In this document: positions 21,162 to 34,380 of the stretch, one piece after another
Layout: each line of letters begins with the position of its first letter
Numbering within the stretch: position 1 is the first letter of the stretch
Source of the DNA: Riptortus pedestris
Taxonomy: Eukaryota; Arthropoda; Insecta; Hemiptera; Alydidae
Length of the DNA stretch: 64,000 nt
NCBI GenBank assembly: GCA_019009955.1
Contig: CM032230.1
Span: forward strand, 129,184,001 to 129,248,000
Direction: 5' to 3'
Position numbers and translations under genes: made by a program
The notes under the pieces: generated by a model
What the model was told of the DNA's origin: nothing
The model's input: the letters and a program-made list of their open reading frames with translations, nothing else
Database searches by the model: none

Positions 21162-21850
21162 CGTCAACTGAGAAGAAGTAAATAAATTATGATATTCTAA
21201 TTGTAAAAGCTAGTTCATTTTAATATTAGCAATTTGTTCGTTTGTGTAACAACATTTTTTTAAACGAAGAACGGCTGATACAAATACCAACTAGGACATT
21301 ATATAAAAATAAGGAAGCAACAACAGCAGCAAGGATATATGAAAGGAAGGTAAAGACTTTCTTCGCGGCTATAAAGAAAATGGTAGAGTCAGATGAGAAT
21401 ATATGAGAGATCGTTAGATGGAAGTTGTACGTACGGTGGCCATAAGGGGTTATATCGCCGCCCCTGAAGATGCAAAGCCAAGCGAAACGGACAGTCCAAT
21501 ATCTTGCACCCACACCCATCTTGCACCCCACTCATCTTGCACCCACACCCATCTTGCCCGACCGTGGTATGAGCATCATGTGAAAGACTCTTTGAATCAC
21601 TGCCCACTCGATCACCAACGTCCTCCCAACCCCACCCCTTCTTCCTTCTATATTTATCATCCATCCCAACTTATTGTCTGGTAAAACCCCCTATAAAAAT
21701 GTATAAGGTTATATTTTCCTTCCATATCAGTTTCAAATAAAAGATGGCAGTTCTTAGAGGATTTAACAACATTCATTTCCATCAAAAAAAAATTGTTTGT
21801 TTGTTTTTTTTTTGTTTTGTTTTTTAAATATAGAATATCTTCTGGAAAAT
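21162..21850. other. Unassigned sequence with a short tandem motif
   Basis: CTTGCACCCACACCCAT-like units occur three to four times at about 21,503-21,557. Open frames exist on both strands because the stretch is GC-rich; none is recognisable. Confidence 0.4.
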
Positions 21851-22080
21851 GCGTTATTTATGGCGCTCAATAAATTGGCTTTCTGCTTCAACGGCCTTCT
21901 CGTAACTCGTCACAGTGCACATTTTCGATAGCTCTACGGTTACCTTCTTCAGGCTATAAATCGCCACTGTTCTTCCTGACAGGTCGAAGAAAGATCTCCC
22001 GGGGTCTGAATGATGCAAGACTGTCTCAAAATGTCCACTGTGAAGACCATTGGGGTTTACTGAAGGCTGAAATCTATAAA
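21851..22080 (-). other. GC-richer open segment fused to family A body, possible captured fragment
   Basis: On the minus strand the family A body reads up to CAGTAAACCCCAATGG and then changes to an unrelated, less AT-rich stretch that stays open for about 64 codons (SGRTVAIYSLKKVTVELSK is part of it) before a stop at 21,854. No family recognised. It may be a transduplicated gene piece. Confidence 0.3.
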
Positions 22081-22149
22081 ATGCCAATATCTCGGTAGAT
22101 TCTGAAAATAGAGAAAACATGTGCATAAGAACATTCTTTAGGCGGGAAG

Positions 22150-23201
22150 CTTGTTTTGCCTTTTACCGGAAATAAAAGCAATTACGGAAATATATTTGAA
22201 TATAAGTTATAAATTTTATTCATAACTATTTATTATATCTAGTACTGTAATCAATAATAAACCAGAATAATTTTAATCAAACCATTCCAAATTTAGGAAT
22301 CCGGGACGAAAATAGAAAGGGGGGGGGGCAAAATACGATTCAGACGGTTATGAGATTTTCACATGATTAAGGAACAAGCAGGTTTGCCAGCGAAGGTTTA
22401 CAATAGATAAATAAACATACAGGTGAATATACTAAATATTAGTGAATATTTATAAATATATGTAAATATACTTCCGTGAATATTAGTGAATAATTACAAA
22501 CGGCAATGAGAAATCTTTCAGCGAATTTACAATATAAGTTAATAATCCCTACAACGTAATACGGTTGGATTGTAAACAAACAGGTTAGCGCAGTATCGAT
22601 AGATAGACCGGAAAAACAAAAAATTAAAGAAATATATCTGAATATAAAATATTAATTTTATTGGAAACTATTTACTATAGTTAGTGGAGTAATTTGAAAT
22701 GAATCAAAATAATTTATATCTCAATCACTCAGATTTTTGTAGTCCAAGAAAAAAAAAGGGGGGGGGGTCAACAGAACGTATTTGTTTAAAATAAAGCTTT
22801 GTTGGAAAAAATATTTTGTATTTAACCTAATAATGAGGTAGTTCATGAGATATAAGCTTATTATTAATATGCCCCTCGTAGGAGTGAGGGTTTACTGAAA
22901 GCGGAACTCATTACAAAAAATACAAATATCTCGGTTAATACTCATTATACGGAAAATATGTATAGAACAATATTTATAGAAAATGTAATTTGCAATAAGA
23001 TTAATTCTATACAACTTTTCGATCCGACGTACAGTAACGGAGATATTTTGATTTTTCGAAAATCCTCCCCTCTAAACCCCCCCCCCTCCCACTGGTCCGA
23101 TTTCAGCCGTTAACGAACTTGATCTTTCTTTTTACATAAAACAACTAAATTTCGAGTTTCGTAACGATCTAACAAAAATTGCGACCGCTAGAGCGGTAAC
23201 A

Positions 23202-23242
<41 letters not shown>

Positions 23243-23379
23243 GGATATATACGGAATATAAACGGACCTCATTTTCGTCATCTACTAAGTAGGATCGATG
23301 GACATTTGAAGAAAAATGTCGAAAATTCCGTCATGAGTATACCCTCAATAGCTGATTTCCCTTAAGGGAAATCTGCTAA
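22150..23379 (-). mobile_element. Family A element, minus strand, near-identical to 935-2,130
   Basis: It reads, in reverse, the same extended body including the duplicated 'gctggctaacctg' blocks, G/C runs, (TA)n at about 23,207-23,239 and the left palindrome ending at 23,376. It shares with the 0.9-kb copy the variant TTTAGTAGATGACG/ACTTAGTAGATGACG after the GATCC block. Confidence 0.7.
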
Positions 23380-23383
23380 AACA

Positions 23384-23595
23384 AAACAACTATGTGAGTT
23401 CTCTTAAGAATTAGGTATATTGAAATAGTTCGTTATATATCTATATACTAAATTTTATATCTAGAGGTTGAACAAGACAAAAGAAAGTGTTTTTCCACTG
23501 TAGCCACGGCCTTGGCGATATGCATGTGTGTGTGGCGGGTCTATGAACCCCGCGAGCGCGGGAAATTTAAAACTCAAACTGATGACTGAACAAAC
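23384..23595. repeat. Interspersed repeat C, short form
   Basis: AACAACTATGTGAGTTCTCT through GAACAAGACAAAAGAA, then TTTTTCCACTGTAGCC through GGCGGGTCTATGAACCCCGC. The same two halves are found at 49,548-50,220, separated there by about 450 bp. Confidence 0.7.
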
Positions 23596-24078
23596 ATTTA
23601 TAGAACATTAATTTTTCAATAATATTAATTCTATACAATTTTTTTATAATAACGGAGATAGTTTGAATTTTCAAAATTACTCTCCTTTGACTGGCCAGAT
23701 TTCAGCCATTAACGACCTTGACAAACAAAGGCTTTTTAGTAAAAGAAAAATAGCGAATAGATTTCGAAAAGAGATCAACAACTTAATATTCTAGTCACTG
23801 AAAATACTGATTAGTTTATGCATGGTCAGCGAGACGGACCCAAAAATGTATTATAATCTCAATTTAAATTTTTCAATTTTTTTTTAATTTCCATAATAAT
23901 CCCGAAAATATTTTTTGACTCCAAAGTAAACCTCCACCTTTTAGTGATAGTGATAACGAATGTAGAGACTATTCATTTACTTAATTCATATAAAAAAATA
24001 TATATCTATTCTACTGAACCAATTTCGTGTAATTATGTTCACCCTGTCAAGGAAGTCGAAAGTGGAAATGTAAAATTT
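23596..24078 (-). repeat. Degraded family A body pieces
   Basis: Around 23,600-23,760 a decayed minus-strand body is visible (ATAACGGAGATAGTTTGAA); the remainder is unassigned AT-rich sequence. Confidence 0.4.
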
Positions 24079-24617
24079 AAAAAGTCCGTCTAGGGGCCGT
24101 CAGGGGCTGCGTAAGCAGATTTCCCACGAGAAGTTTTACAATAGAGAAATCTGCCCAATAACAACTGTAGTAGTAAGAAACATTATTTAGGGTGTAATAA
24201 CCCAGTAGTTTCAAGCCCCAAAAAACAGTTAACCTAACCTCTAAAACTATTCATGAGGGACGAATAGTTATAGAAACGGCCGCCAGAGCTCTCGGCTCCG
24301 AACATAGCCTACTGGAGACCACACGCAGAATACAAATGCAAATATCTCGGTTAATATTCAAGATGCAGAATAAATGTATAGAACAATATTTATAGTAAAT
24401 TTAATTTTCAATAAGATTTATTCTATTAAGTTTTCGATCCGACGCATAATAACGGCGATATTTTGAATTTTCAAAAATCCCCCTCCTTTAAACCCCCCCT
24501 CCCACTAGTCCGATTTCAGCCATTAACGAACTTGATCTTCCTTTTTACATAAAACGCTTAAATTCCGAGTTTGGTAAAGATCAAACAAAAATTGCGACCA
24601 CTAGAGCGTTAACAGAC

Positions 24618-24667
<50 letters not shown>

Positions 24668-24812
24668 CTATATATATATATATATAATTTTGAACGGACC
24701 TCATTTTCATCATCTCCTGGGTAGGATCAATGGACATTAGAAAAAAATTTTCGAAACTCGCATCATGAGTACGACCTCAATAGCTGATTTCCCTTAAGGG
24801 AAATCTGCTAAA
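24079..24812 (-). mobile_element. Family A element, short variant, complete
   Basis: Right end (AAAGTCCGTC...GGGGCTGCGTAAGCAGATTTCCC in parts), body with C run, (TA)n about 24,620-24,690, and left palindrome ending at 24,809. Confidence 0.75.
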
Positions 24813-25150
24813 ACCACAAACCTGGTTCTAATCTATAGATAAAAAAAAAATTATCAACAATCTGCTCTTTACAATTTTAAGCAAATGTTAACCAAGTTTT
24901 TGAATGAAAATGTATAGGCCCCAGAGTATACTACCACATCATATTGGAATTTAAGTTCATATATAGCCTCCTGGAATAATTTTACTCTCAAATATAAAAG
25001 TTAATTAAAATCGATTGGGCCTTTTAAAAGAGATTACTATCAAACCAGACTTGAAATTTTAACACCATTGTTCTTCGAATCACTTGAATGGTGAAAACAA
25101 ATTTATCAACAGGGAATTTCAGACCTAACTCGAACTTTATTTTTGTATAT
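24813..25150. other. Unassigned AT-rich sequence
   Basis: No feature recognised. Confidence 0.4.
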
Positions 25151-25156
25151 ATGTAT

Positions 25157-25161
25157 GTATG

Positions 25162-25239
<78 letters not shown>
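25157..25239. repeat. (TA)n tract
   Basis: About 40 TA units preceded by a few TATG units; it ends at a Helitron terminus. Confidence 0.95.
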
Positions 25240-25243
<4 letters not shown>

Positions 25244-26200
25244 CTCAGATACCCGGCTTCGCTCGGGAATTCATGTGAGGCTGAATGGTGATGGTATTTA
25301 TTTTGCAAGCCTTTACTTTGCACAATATTTTGACATTTACCCATCCCAGTGTTTAGGGTTAATACCCGTCGTTTCTGTGGATTTGTTAATAATAAAATTA
25401 TTTTTTTTTATGTAAGACTTCACTGTCCTCCATATTGTCATATTGCCCGTTTTCTGTGCATTATGCATATATTTGAATTATTAAGGACAAAATATTAACA
25501 TACATTTGAATTAGTTTTTCCCGGTGAGGTACCGGGTAGTTCATATTGAAAAGAATTGTTCAGCAAATTTCTCTAAATAACAAAATAAACAACTTTCGTT
25601 ATGTGCATATTTGCCGAAACCCCAATAGGAAACGAAATACCGCTATTTTTAAATGCAGGCCCCCCTTACAACCCTCTCTCCTGCCCGTCCCTAGAAATGT
25701 TGGTATGGCTTATTATAATGAAAGCGTTAGTGCTAATACACATACCGAATTTTAATTAGTTCGGTTTAGTCTTTTGTGCCAAATAATGTTGACTCCCGCT
25801 ATAATTTTTAGCGTATAACGCATTTACACTTCGGTATACGACGAAAGTGTATATAACAAAAGTTACTCTAATTAACAAAATAAACAACTTTTGTTATGTG
25901 CATATTTACCGAAAAACCAATACGAAGCGAAAAATCGTTATTTATAATTTCAGGCCTCCCTTATAACCCCCACTCCTGTTCGTCTCAGAGAAAATTAATG
26001 TAGCCTAAAGTCTAAGTTGGGTTAGTAGTAATATACATACCAAGTTTCATAAAATTCGGTTCAGCCGTTTATGCGGGAAAAGCTAACAAACAAACACACA
26101 CGAAAAAAACAAAATGCAGTTATGGTGTTTATGACATGTGAAACGAAAAGTTATCCTAAAATTTCGCGAAAAAAATCAATGTACAGACAGAGGTTACAAT
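25240..26200 (-). mobile_element. Non-autonomous Helitron, same family as 10,640-11,816
   Basis: The 3' terminus (minus strand) has the same GC hairpin and ends CTAA, a permitted CTRR form, next to the TA tract. Two of the roughly 295-bp units are present (CTCTAAATAACAAAATAAAC at 25,571 and a variant at about 25,866). The 5' part differs (TTTTCGTTTCACATGTCATA in complement) and matches the 53-54 kb copies. The 5' edge near 26,170-26,200 is approximate. Confidence 0.7.
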
Positions 26201-26241
26201 TTCATATATATATATATATAGATTTATATACGTATATATAA

Positions 26242-26815
26242 TGTTACGTTTATTACAAAAATAATAAACGTTGATTATTAGAGTTCTTTTGGTTGGTAAA
26301 ATTAAACAACACAATCTTCAGAGTTTTTATCACTGCACAATATATTTGACAATGCACCACAGGCTGCGTTAATTATTCTTTACTACTACTCACAGTATGC
26401 ACTGATAACTTCAGTTCTTATTGAACAGTACAACTCACAATCACAAACACGGAGCTGCACTGAACTTCACATGGAACACATCACTACACTGATCGTCACA
26501 TAAAACACTGTACACCACTGAAACTAAAATGCATTGTTCACTAAAGCTGTACCGAACGCACTTTTATGCACTGGAAGACAACTGAGAACAAACTGACTGT
26601 CGGACAGCTGGACAGCTTTTATAGACGGGCGGCGAGATCAAATGAAAGGGGCCCAGACTGGTCTAGGTGGGAACTAGCGCAGCCTAGAACATAACTGGTG
26701 CCTCGGTCCTGTCACTTTCATCGGTCGGTTCCTTTCATCTACTTCATACTTCTTAAATGCGTGATTAATTCCGTGTACTTTTTCATGTACGTAGTTTTCG
26801 CGACAATATTATTCA
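26242..26815 (-). mobile_element. Solo LTR, 574 bp
   Basis: On the minus strand it starts TGTCGCGAAAAC and ends GTAACA. It has a TATA box (CTATAAAAG, plus-strand complement at about 26,617-26,625) and, about 25-30 bp downstream, an arthropod-like TCAGT initiator (GTCAGTTTG complement at about 26,590). A hairpin AACGTTTATTA/TAATAAACGT lies just before the 3' CA. It matches the 577-bp LTR at 58,523 in length and landmarks. No internal coding region flanks it. Confidence 0.7.
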
Positions 26816-27243
26816 TATTCACGAAGGATATTTCATTTTTTTTTTTGCCACAAGTATTTTTTAAAGTAGAAATTTAAGTCAGCTGCTTATTCTAATACAG
26901 AATTTTCATGACTATAAATGAAGTAATTTCTATGTAGAAGTAAAAATCATGTACGATTTAATTAGGAAAACAAATAAAGCAATATTATGTGATACCACAA
27001 ATAAAGTGATATAATGATATTAAACGAGATAGAAAATCATTGTTGAAAATATAAGTGAGTGTAAGTGGTTGTTGTCGTGCTTCTCAACGATTGTTAATGG
27101 CTTCAAATCAATATTTTATAATTGCAAACATGATTCATAGTTGAAGACACTCAGTAAGAAACTCAACAATAATTATTTATTTAGGTGTGTTTTAAGCGTT
27201 AATTTAAGCGGTTCACACATTTTCTTGTTATAATACTTAATTT
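26816..27243. other. Unassigned AT-rich sequence
   Basis: No feature recognised. Confidence 0.4.
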
Positions 27244-27545
27244 TTTTTTATTTCCCCATTTCTGTATTTTGTTTTTGTGTTCCATTTCTATGTTTTGTTT
27301 TTCCATTTTGTTTTTGTGTTCCATTTCTGGTTTTTGTTTTCCATTTTGTTTTTGATTTCCATTTCTGTGTTTTGTTTTTCCATTTGGTATTGTGATCCAT
27401 TCCAGTCCTGTTTTTCGTTTCAGTTCTGTTTGTCTGTTTCTGTTTTCTGCTCCATTCCTGTTTTTGTGTTCCATTTCTGTTTTGTGTCACTTTTCTATTT
27501 TTCATGTTACATTTCTGTTATGTTGTTTTATTTTCGTTTAAATTA
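27244..27545. repeat. Imperfect T-rich minisatellite
   Basis: Irregular units of TTCCATTTCTGTTTTGTTTTTG type of about 20-25 bp. Repetitive open frames on both strands are by-products. Confidence 0.7.
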
Positions 27546-28883
27546 ATTTTATTTTGTTTCGTTTTTTTTTTTTTTTCGTTTTTTTTTATTTCATACAGTT
27601 TTTTCCCCCCAAGCAACATCGCCACAGCTGCGAAGCTCCAAATAAATAAATAAAAAAATAATACTAAATAGTAAAGGTAAAGCCACCTTATAAAAACAAA
27701 AAAGAAAAGTTAAAAAAATCTAAAGAGGTAGGTAAAAGTGCGGTTATTTATTTTTTTCTTCAGTGGATATTATTCTAGTCTAGTGTTTGATTATTTAATG
27801 TTAAATCTGCTTGTAAATGTGTGTGTCTTTGAGGTGTTTCATAATTTTTGTAATGTATGGGCTGTTGTCGTGTAGTAGTTCTGATAGGTTGATGGGTAAT
27901 TTCTTGTCGGTTATTAGTCTGCAGTCTGTAAGTAAGTGTTTGATAGTTAGTTGTGTATTGCACAGTGTACAATAATAATTAAAGTTTTTGTAATCTCTTA
28001 GGTTAATAAATTCTTCAAATCAATTTTATTAAATATGTTTCCCAGCGTTGTCCAAATAGGGCAATTGACAAACTATTTGAAGAATCGTCAGGACAGTAAT
28101 TAAAACGCTCATTAGGAGAGAGGCTGTGACACAAATTGAGAGGTTAAGACGAAATCAATTGGGGAAAATAACAAACCAAACTTAACAATTGTTAGGGAAG
28201 CTCTGGAGAACTTATACAGAAAAGCAGTGAAATCCTAAAGGCAGTGCTCGCCGGATAAACTTTCCGTTGTTAGGAGTTGATCAAAGGGAAGACTCCTCAA
28301 AAGGAGCAACAATAGCTTTGTTGCAGGACTCACCTTTCCACCCTTAGTTTGGTGATTTCTCGCTAAAAATAAACTGTTTGGATGTCCCTCTGTCCATTGT
28401 AAACATTCGAGCGAATTCCGTTGGAGCCGAATAATAAATCTCCTAAATCCTCCAGCAAACCTGGAATAAAATCGTTTTGATCCTTACCTTCTCCAGGAGC
28501 CAATTAGGCTGCTGATATGACCCTTGCCCTATTGATAATACCTCAAAATAAACAACAAAAGTCCGCCACATAGGGGCAGCATATTTTTCACATGATAGTA
28601 TAACAAACATTTGATCTCATATTATTACATATTCCCGATTTCTATGAAAAAAACCATTTGAAAGAGGAGGAGGGGGGAGGGGGGGGGTTTCTGAATTCAG
28701 AAAACAAGAAAGTACGAAAAACTTGCTCAGCGCCAAACTTGCAGCTCTGTGGGCCCTCAGCGGAATGTTTAATACTAAAAATAATGGAAACATTTTTTTT
28801 ATTTAGTAACAAAAATATATATACACATATCATAATACCCCTATATGCATGTTTTAATAAGAATATTTTTAATTGAAATTAAT
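27546..28883. other. Unassigned sequence
   Basis: T runs near 27,560-27,600 and a G run near 28,670-28,690. I recognise no gene, RNA or named repeat. Confidence 0.4.
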
Positions 28884-29325
28884 AAAAGTCCGTCACGCAG
28901 GGGCTGCGTAAGCTAAGCAGATTTCCCACATGAAGTTATACAATAGAGAAATTCTACGAGAGCCGAGCAGTTAATGGAACGGCCAAACTAGCTTTTAGCG
29001 GGAAAGTCCCTTCGTCCGTTAGCCGCCCAGATTTAATAAAAATGCAAATATCTCGGTTAATATTCAAGATAAAGGATAAATGTATATAACAATATTTATA
29101 GTATATTTAATTTGCAAGAAGAATAACTCTGTACAATTTTTCGACCCGACGAATAGTAACGGAGATATTTCGAATTTTCGAAAATCCTCCCCTCTAAACC
29201 CCCCTCCCACTGGTCCGATTTCAGCCGTTAACGAACTTGATCTTTCTTTTTACATAAAACGACTAAATATCGAGTTTGGTAACAATCAAACAAAATTTGC
29301 GACCGCTAGAGTGGTAACAGACAAA

Positions 29326-29398
<73 letters not shown>

Positions 29399-29522
29399 TT
29401 TGAACGGACCTCATTTTCGTCATCTACTAGGTAGGATCGATGGACATTTGAAGAAAAATTTCGAAAATTCCGTCATGAGTACAACCTTAATAGCTGATTT
29501 CCCTTAAGGGAAATCTGTTAAA
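28884..29522 (-). mobile_element. Family A element, short variant, complete
   Basis: Right end AAAGTCCGTCACGCAGGGGC, body, (TA)n about 29,325-29,395 and left palindrome ending near 29,519 (terminal TGTTAAAA instead of TGCTAAAA). About 640 bp with all landmarks. Confidence 0.8.
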
Positions 29523-30730
29523 ATAAGTAGGTGATGACTTTGAGTCTATAAAACTCATACAAATATTAATTGTGTGATATTAGGCTATTACAAAAATTAA
29601 TAAATCTAGATTTACCTGTAATAATAATTCAGGACATTAGTTCCTTACAAAACATTCCCACTTAAAAAAAAAAAAATCTGTAAGAATTACATAAAGTGAA
29701 AAATATAATCGTAACATTTGCGAATAGAAATATGTATCAACGATGTATTATGTATGAACGTATATAAATATTATTTGGGCTGTTGATTAATAATAAAATT
29801 AATGCTCTTTTTTATTTAGGTTTTCGTGACTTTCATTTAGGGCCCCCTTATGACCTCGGGTCCTCTGTAGGTCGGCAATTGCCTGCAAGGCTGACGCTGA
29901 ACTCACTAATACTTGAGTTTGTAAAAAAATGAACACAAAAACAATTATAGATCATCAACAGTTTAACAATATTGGCCCTGGAGTATTTTACTCCTATAAC
30001 ATTTTATCTCCCCTATAAATCACCACTATTTCTGGTCGAACTTCGGAAAATAACAAAGATGACCTTTATTATTGACTGAAACGGTTAAATATCTAGTGTG
30101 GTATAGATCATGTAAGAAGTAGTTTCCAAACAAGAATGTAAAATCTTAATTGATGACGTCATCATACTTCGAATTTCCATGTACCTCGCATGTAAGAAAA
30201 TTAACTATTTTGGAATATATGAAACCATTTTTTTCCCCCCCGTCTCATGTTGGAGTTTGTGGAATGTTTTTATATTTTATGAGGATATTAGTCTTCCGAA
30301 GAAGAGTTTATTCTAATTCAGGTTGTGTAAGTATGTTTTTTATGGTTCATAAAAGCTGAAATGTGAATTTCAGTAGGGTCGGATTCCAGCCGTATGAAGT
30401 ATTTTGCTTTGGGAATTTCATCGTATTAGCAATACAAAAAAAAAAATTTCACGTCTCAGGTAATGAACACATCAAATTTCTTTATCCAACATTCTATTTT
30501 TAAATATTCCCATGATAAATTGCTAAATATTCATGACTAGAACCAGGGGCTAAATAGGGTGGTATTCGAATTTCTGCAAAAAATCTATAATAACTTTTCG
30601 TCGTATCGTTCCCTATTGAAATAAATAAGATTCATGTTTCAAATAGGAACGTTTGCTTACACTATATTCTTAAAATAAAGTTGTAATTTAATAACAGGGA
30701 TTTGAGTATATATATTTGCTCAGTAATAAT
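29523..30730. other. Unassigned sequence with possible decayed family A body
   Basis: Around 29,930-30,120 a very degraded minus-strand family A body may be present (GACTGAAACGGTTAAATATCT). Nothing else recognised. Confidence 0.35.
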
Positions 30731-31205
30731 AAAAATTCCGCCACGCAGGGGCTGCGTAAACTAAGCAGATTTCCCACGTGAAGTTTTACAATAGAGAAAT
30801 CCGCCTAATAACAACACTAGTAGTAAGGAATCTCTAAACCTCTTCACGAGGGACGAATAGTTACTGAAACGGCCCGCACTAGCTCTCGGCCGAGAGACCC
30901 GAACGTAGCCGACTCCTGCCGACCACATACATGCATACAAATGCAAATATCTTGGTTAATATTCAAGATACAGAATTAATGTATAGAAGAATATTTATAG
31001 TACATTTAATTTGCAATAAGAGTGATTCTATACAATTTTTCGATCCGACGCAAAATAACGGAGATATTTCGAATTTTCAAAAATCCCCCTCTAACCCCCC
31101 CCCCTCCCTTTGGTCCGATTTCAGCCATTAACGAACTTGATCTGTCTTTTGACATAAAACGGTTAAATATCGAGTTTCATAACGATCAAACAAAAATTGC
31201 GAACC

Positions 31206-31279
<74 letters not shown>

Positions 31280-31405
31280 ATTTTCAACGGACCTCATTTT
31301 CGGTATCTCCTGGGTAGGATCGATGGACATTTGAAGAAATTTTTCGAAAATCGTGTCATGAGTACGACCTCAATAGATGATTTCCCTTAAGGGAAATCTG
31401 CTAAA
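30731..31405 (-). mobile_element. Family A element, short variant, complete
   Basis: Right end ATTCCGCCACGCAGGGGC, the variant 3' segment, C run, (TA)n about 31,207-31,278, and the left palindrome ending at 31,402. Confidence 0.8.
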
Positions 31406-31500
31406 ATGTTAGAAATAATATTGATGAAGTTGTATTAGAACAGCTGTTACAGTGCAGCCACATGTAAACAGCTGATCATAACTAACTCATGCAAAATATA

Positions 31501-31728
31501 TTATTATTATTATTTATTAACGTCCACTTTTTGCAACTTAGGCTAATCGGGACGGGTTATCTACAGGTTACCACCCTTTTCTAGCCAGGGTGGGATTTTA
31601 GGACGTTATTTAATGAATTTCGTCACTAAATAATTTCCTTTGCCCAGGCAAGAATCGAACTCGCCACTCTAGGTTTACCATGTGAGATAAAGGTCAACGC
31701 TTTAACTCGCATGGCTAACCTGAGCCCC
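31501..31728 (-). mobile_element. SINE-1, full length, with 14-bp target duplication
   Basis: Tail (TTA)n, body, box B complement GAATCGAACTCGCC, and 5' edge TGAGCCCC. TCATGCAAAATATA is present at 31,487-31,500 and 31,729-31,742. It is the cleanest copy of the family here. Confidence 0.9.
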
Positions 31729-32035
31729 TCATGCAAAATATAATAAAAAAATAACTGCTTTATAGAAAAAAATTTTTAATGTCAGAATGTTTTCACATGC
31801 AACTGACTGATCGTCTGTCGGGGGAGATAATGTGTATTCATAGTTTGTCGGAAATTTGAAAAGGCTGTTCTTTTTTTGTGGCAAGTGAAAAGGAGGGGCC
31901 CTTAAGGGATGATGGCGGAGAATCTATTGGGGGTTGATTCATCATTTTTCTTCTTTTATCACCCTTCTGCACCATACTCTCCACCAGTCTCTCCCTCATA
32001 TCCATGCACAGCCAATCAGTTCCTCTCCTCCATAT

Positions 32036-32956
32036 TTAGTAGGAAAAAGCTGTGGCTGCGTAAACTAAGCAGATTTCCCGCGTGAAGTTTAACAATAGAT
32101 AAATATACATACTGATAAGACAACACCACCGTGAGTATTAAGTGAATAAATGCAAACGATAATAAGAAGCCTCCCATGGGAAGCTTCTGAAATGTGAACA
32201 AACAGCTCTGCCAACTTCTCACAGAATATAACATATTAATTTGATTGAAAACTATTTACTATAGCTAGTGGAGTAATTTGAAATGAATCAGAATAATTTT
32301 TACCTCAATCACTAAGATTTTAGTAATCTAAGAACTAATGAATGGGGGGAGGAGGGTCAACATAACGTATTTATTTGTATCTAGTATAATAATACTTTTT
32401 GAAAACAATATTTGGTATTTAACCATGTAATGAAGTGGTTCATGATATATCAGCTTATTATTAATATGACACTAGTAGGAGTGGGGGTTCACTGAAAGCG
32501 GAAAACTATAAAATCCAAATACCTCCATTAATACTCATTTTATGGAAAATATGTATGGAACAATATATATAGTAAATGAAATGTAGTATTCAAATTAAAT
32601 TAAATTCATTGCCTGACGAAGATCGACGCATATCCATCGAAAATTTGCAGAACAAAAATTCCAACCGCTGGAGCAGACAGCCGAAGTCCTCACAAAGAAA
32701 ATACTCCCCAGCAATGCAGCCTCAAAAATAGAAGTAAATTTAATATGTAATACGATTGATTCTATACATTTTTTTTATCTGACTTATAGTAACAGAGATA
32801 TTTTGAATTTTCGAAATTCCTTCACTCTTCCCCCTCCCCCTTCCCCTGCTTTGATTTCAGCCGTTAACGAACTTGATCTTTCTTTTAACATAAAACGAAT
32901 AAATACCGATTTTGGTAACTATTAAACAATAATTGCGACGGCTAGAGCGGTAACAG

Positions 32957-33012
<56 letters not shown>

Positions 33013-33127
33013 GAACGGAGCTGATTTTCGTCATCTCCTAGGAAGGATCGATGGACATTTAAAGAAAAATTCGAAAATCACGTAATGAGTACGACCTCAA
33101 TGGCTTATTTCCCTATAAATCTGCTAG
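32036..33127 (-). mobile_element. Family A element, minus strand, with internal insert
   Basis: Right end GGCTGCGTAAACTAAGCAGA, full body with an unrelated piece of about 130 bp near 32,590-32,720, (TA)n about 32,960-33,006, and an eroded left palindrome ending near 33,127. Confidence 0.7.
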
Positions 33128-33129
33128 TA

Positions 33130-33445
33130 CGTGTAGGATCAATCCCTGCCAAAGGACATCATTAGTTCAGGAGATTGCTACCAGAGCGCGCTAGTGTTGC
33201 AGTGCTTGAGGATCAGCGGGGATCTAAAGAGTATATACGTCTGACAGCACCTCGGTAGAGCTAACGATTAAGACATCCTTAGACCATGATCTCAAGCAGG
33301 CTGACAGGCTCTCCGGAACAATGGGGTACATCTGTCTACTACAGACAATTCATTCCAGGCCCACTTTGGCTAACGAGGTTATACATCATATGACCGAGTC
33401 TCGCTCAGGGGTGGTCGCTCAGGATCTCAATGGTTTATTTATTAA
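33130..33445 (+). mobile_element. SINE-2, tRNA-derived
   Basis: GGATCAATCCCTGCC corresponds to the box B region GGTTCGATCCCGGC of the 58.2-kb copy, followed by the shared body (CTACCAGAGCGCGCTAGTG, GACAATTCATTCCAGGCCC, CTCGCTCAGGGGTGG). It directly follows the end of a family A copy. Confidence 0.65.
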
Positions 33446-34380
33446 ATTTTGAACCGTCCTCATTTGATGAAATCTTGCGATAATTGCGTCATGAAAACCC
33501 CTGTTATCAAATGTCATATATATGATAAGGTTAAAATGAAGACGTACACTGTAGAATAGAGAACGATCCAAAGAGATAATTGACTGAGAGTTGACTGAGT
33601 CTTATTGGCTACTTTACTTCCCCGTTCATAAAATGGGCTCTTCTTCACCGAGTAAATTATCTAATTATCTATTTTCTAGTCCATTCCGAAGTCCTTCAAA
33701 ACTCATCCGAGCGCCATTCAGTTGTGCACTCCAAAGTAAACAAACGGAACAGGTGGTTGTTTGCCGCCTCCCTACTAACTACTAACTAAATGATATTTCC
33801 AATATATCTGAACAATAATGGACAGACATATTTTAGGTTTATCTAGTATTTTGAAATTATTTTGTAAATCGGTTTATAGAATTTCTGCTCAAAAACGTAT
33901 TTATTTAGATAAGTGTGTCGCAATTTAACGATTTACACTTACTTATATTATAGAACTAAAAGTTGGTATTGCCACTTATTATAATAGAAAAATATGTTAA
34001 AATGTCTACAGTCGTACCTCGTAGGGCACGGTTACATTTTCTCCAGTGGATATTAATGGTAGTCGATTTTAATTCTTTAAGTCTAAGAAATTAAAAGTTT
34101 TAAATTTGGTTTGCTTTTTCGCGAAATATCATTACCTTATACATTTTATTGTGCTGGGATATTTACTGCCTTGTACGATGTATCGCAAAACTTTTCTACG
34201 TTTGGATTTCAACTGATTTATCTGTTTTGGCACCCCTGAACCAATTTTTAATAGTTTCGGCGTTACGCCAATGCTAATTTCAACCATTATCTAATATTAT
34301 CTTTGGTGTTGAGTGAAACGGTAATAGATCGAGTATGATTGACAGAGACCTCGATGGTATTTCGATTTCGATCAAATGGT
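33446..34380. other. Unassigned sequence
   Basis: No gene or named repeat recognised. Confidence 0.4.

Noticed and set aside
25143..25415. Open frames running through Tyr-Ile repeats
   Set aside because: They are (TA)n translated and fused to Helitron or family A sequence.
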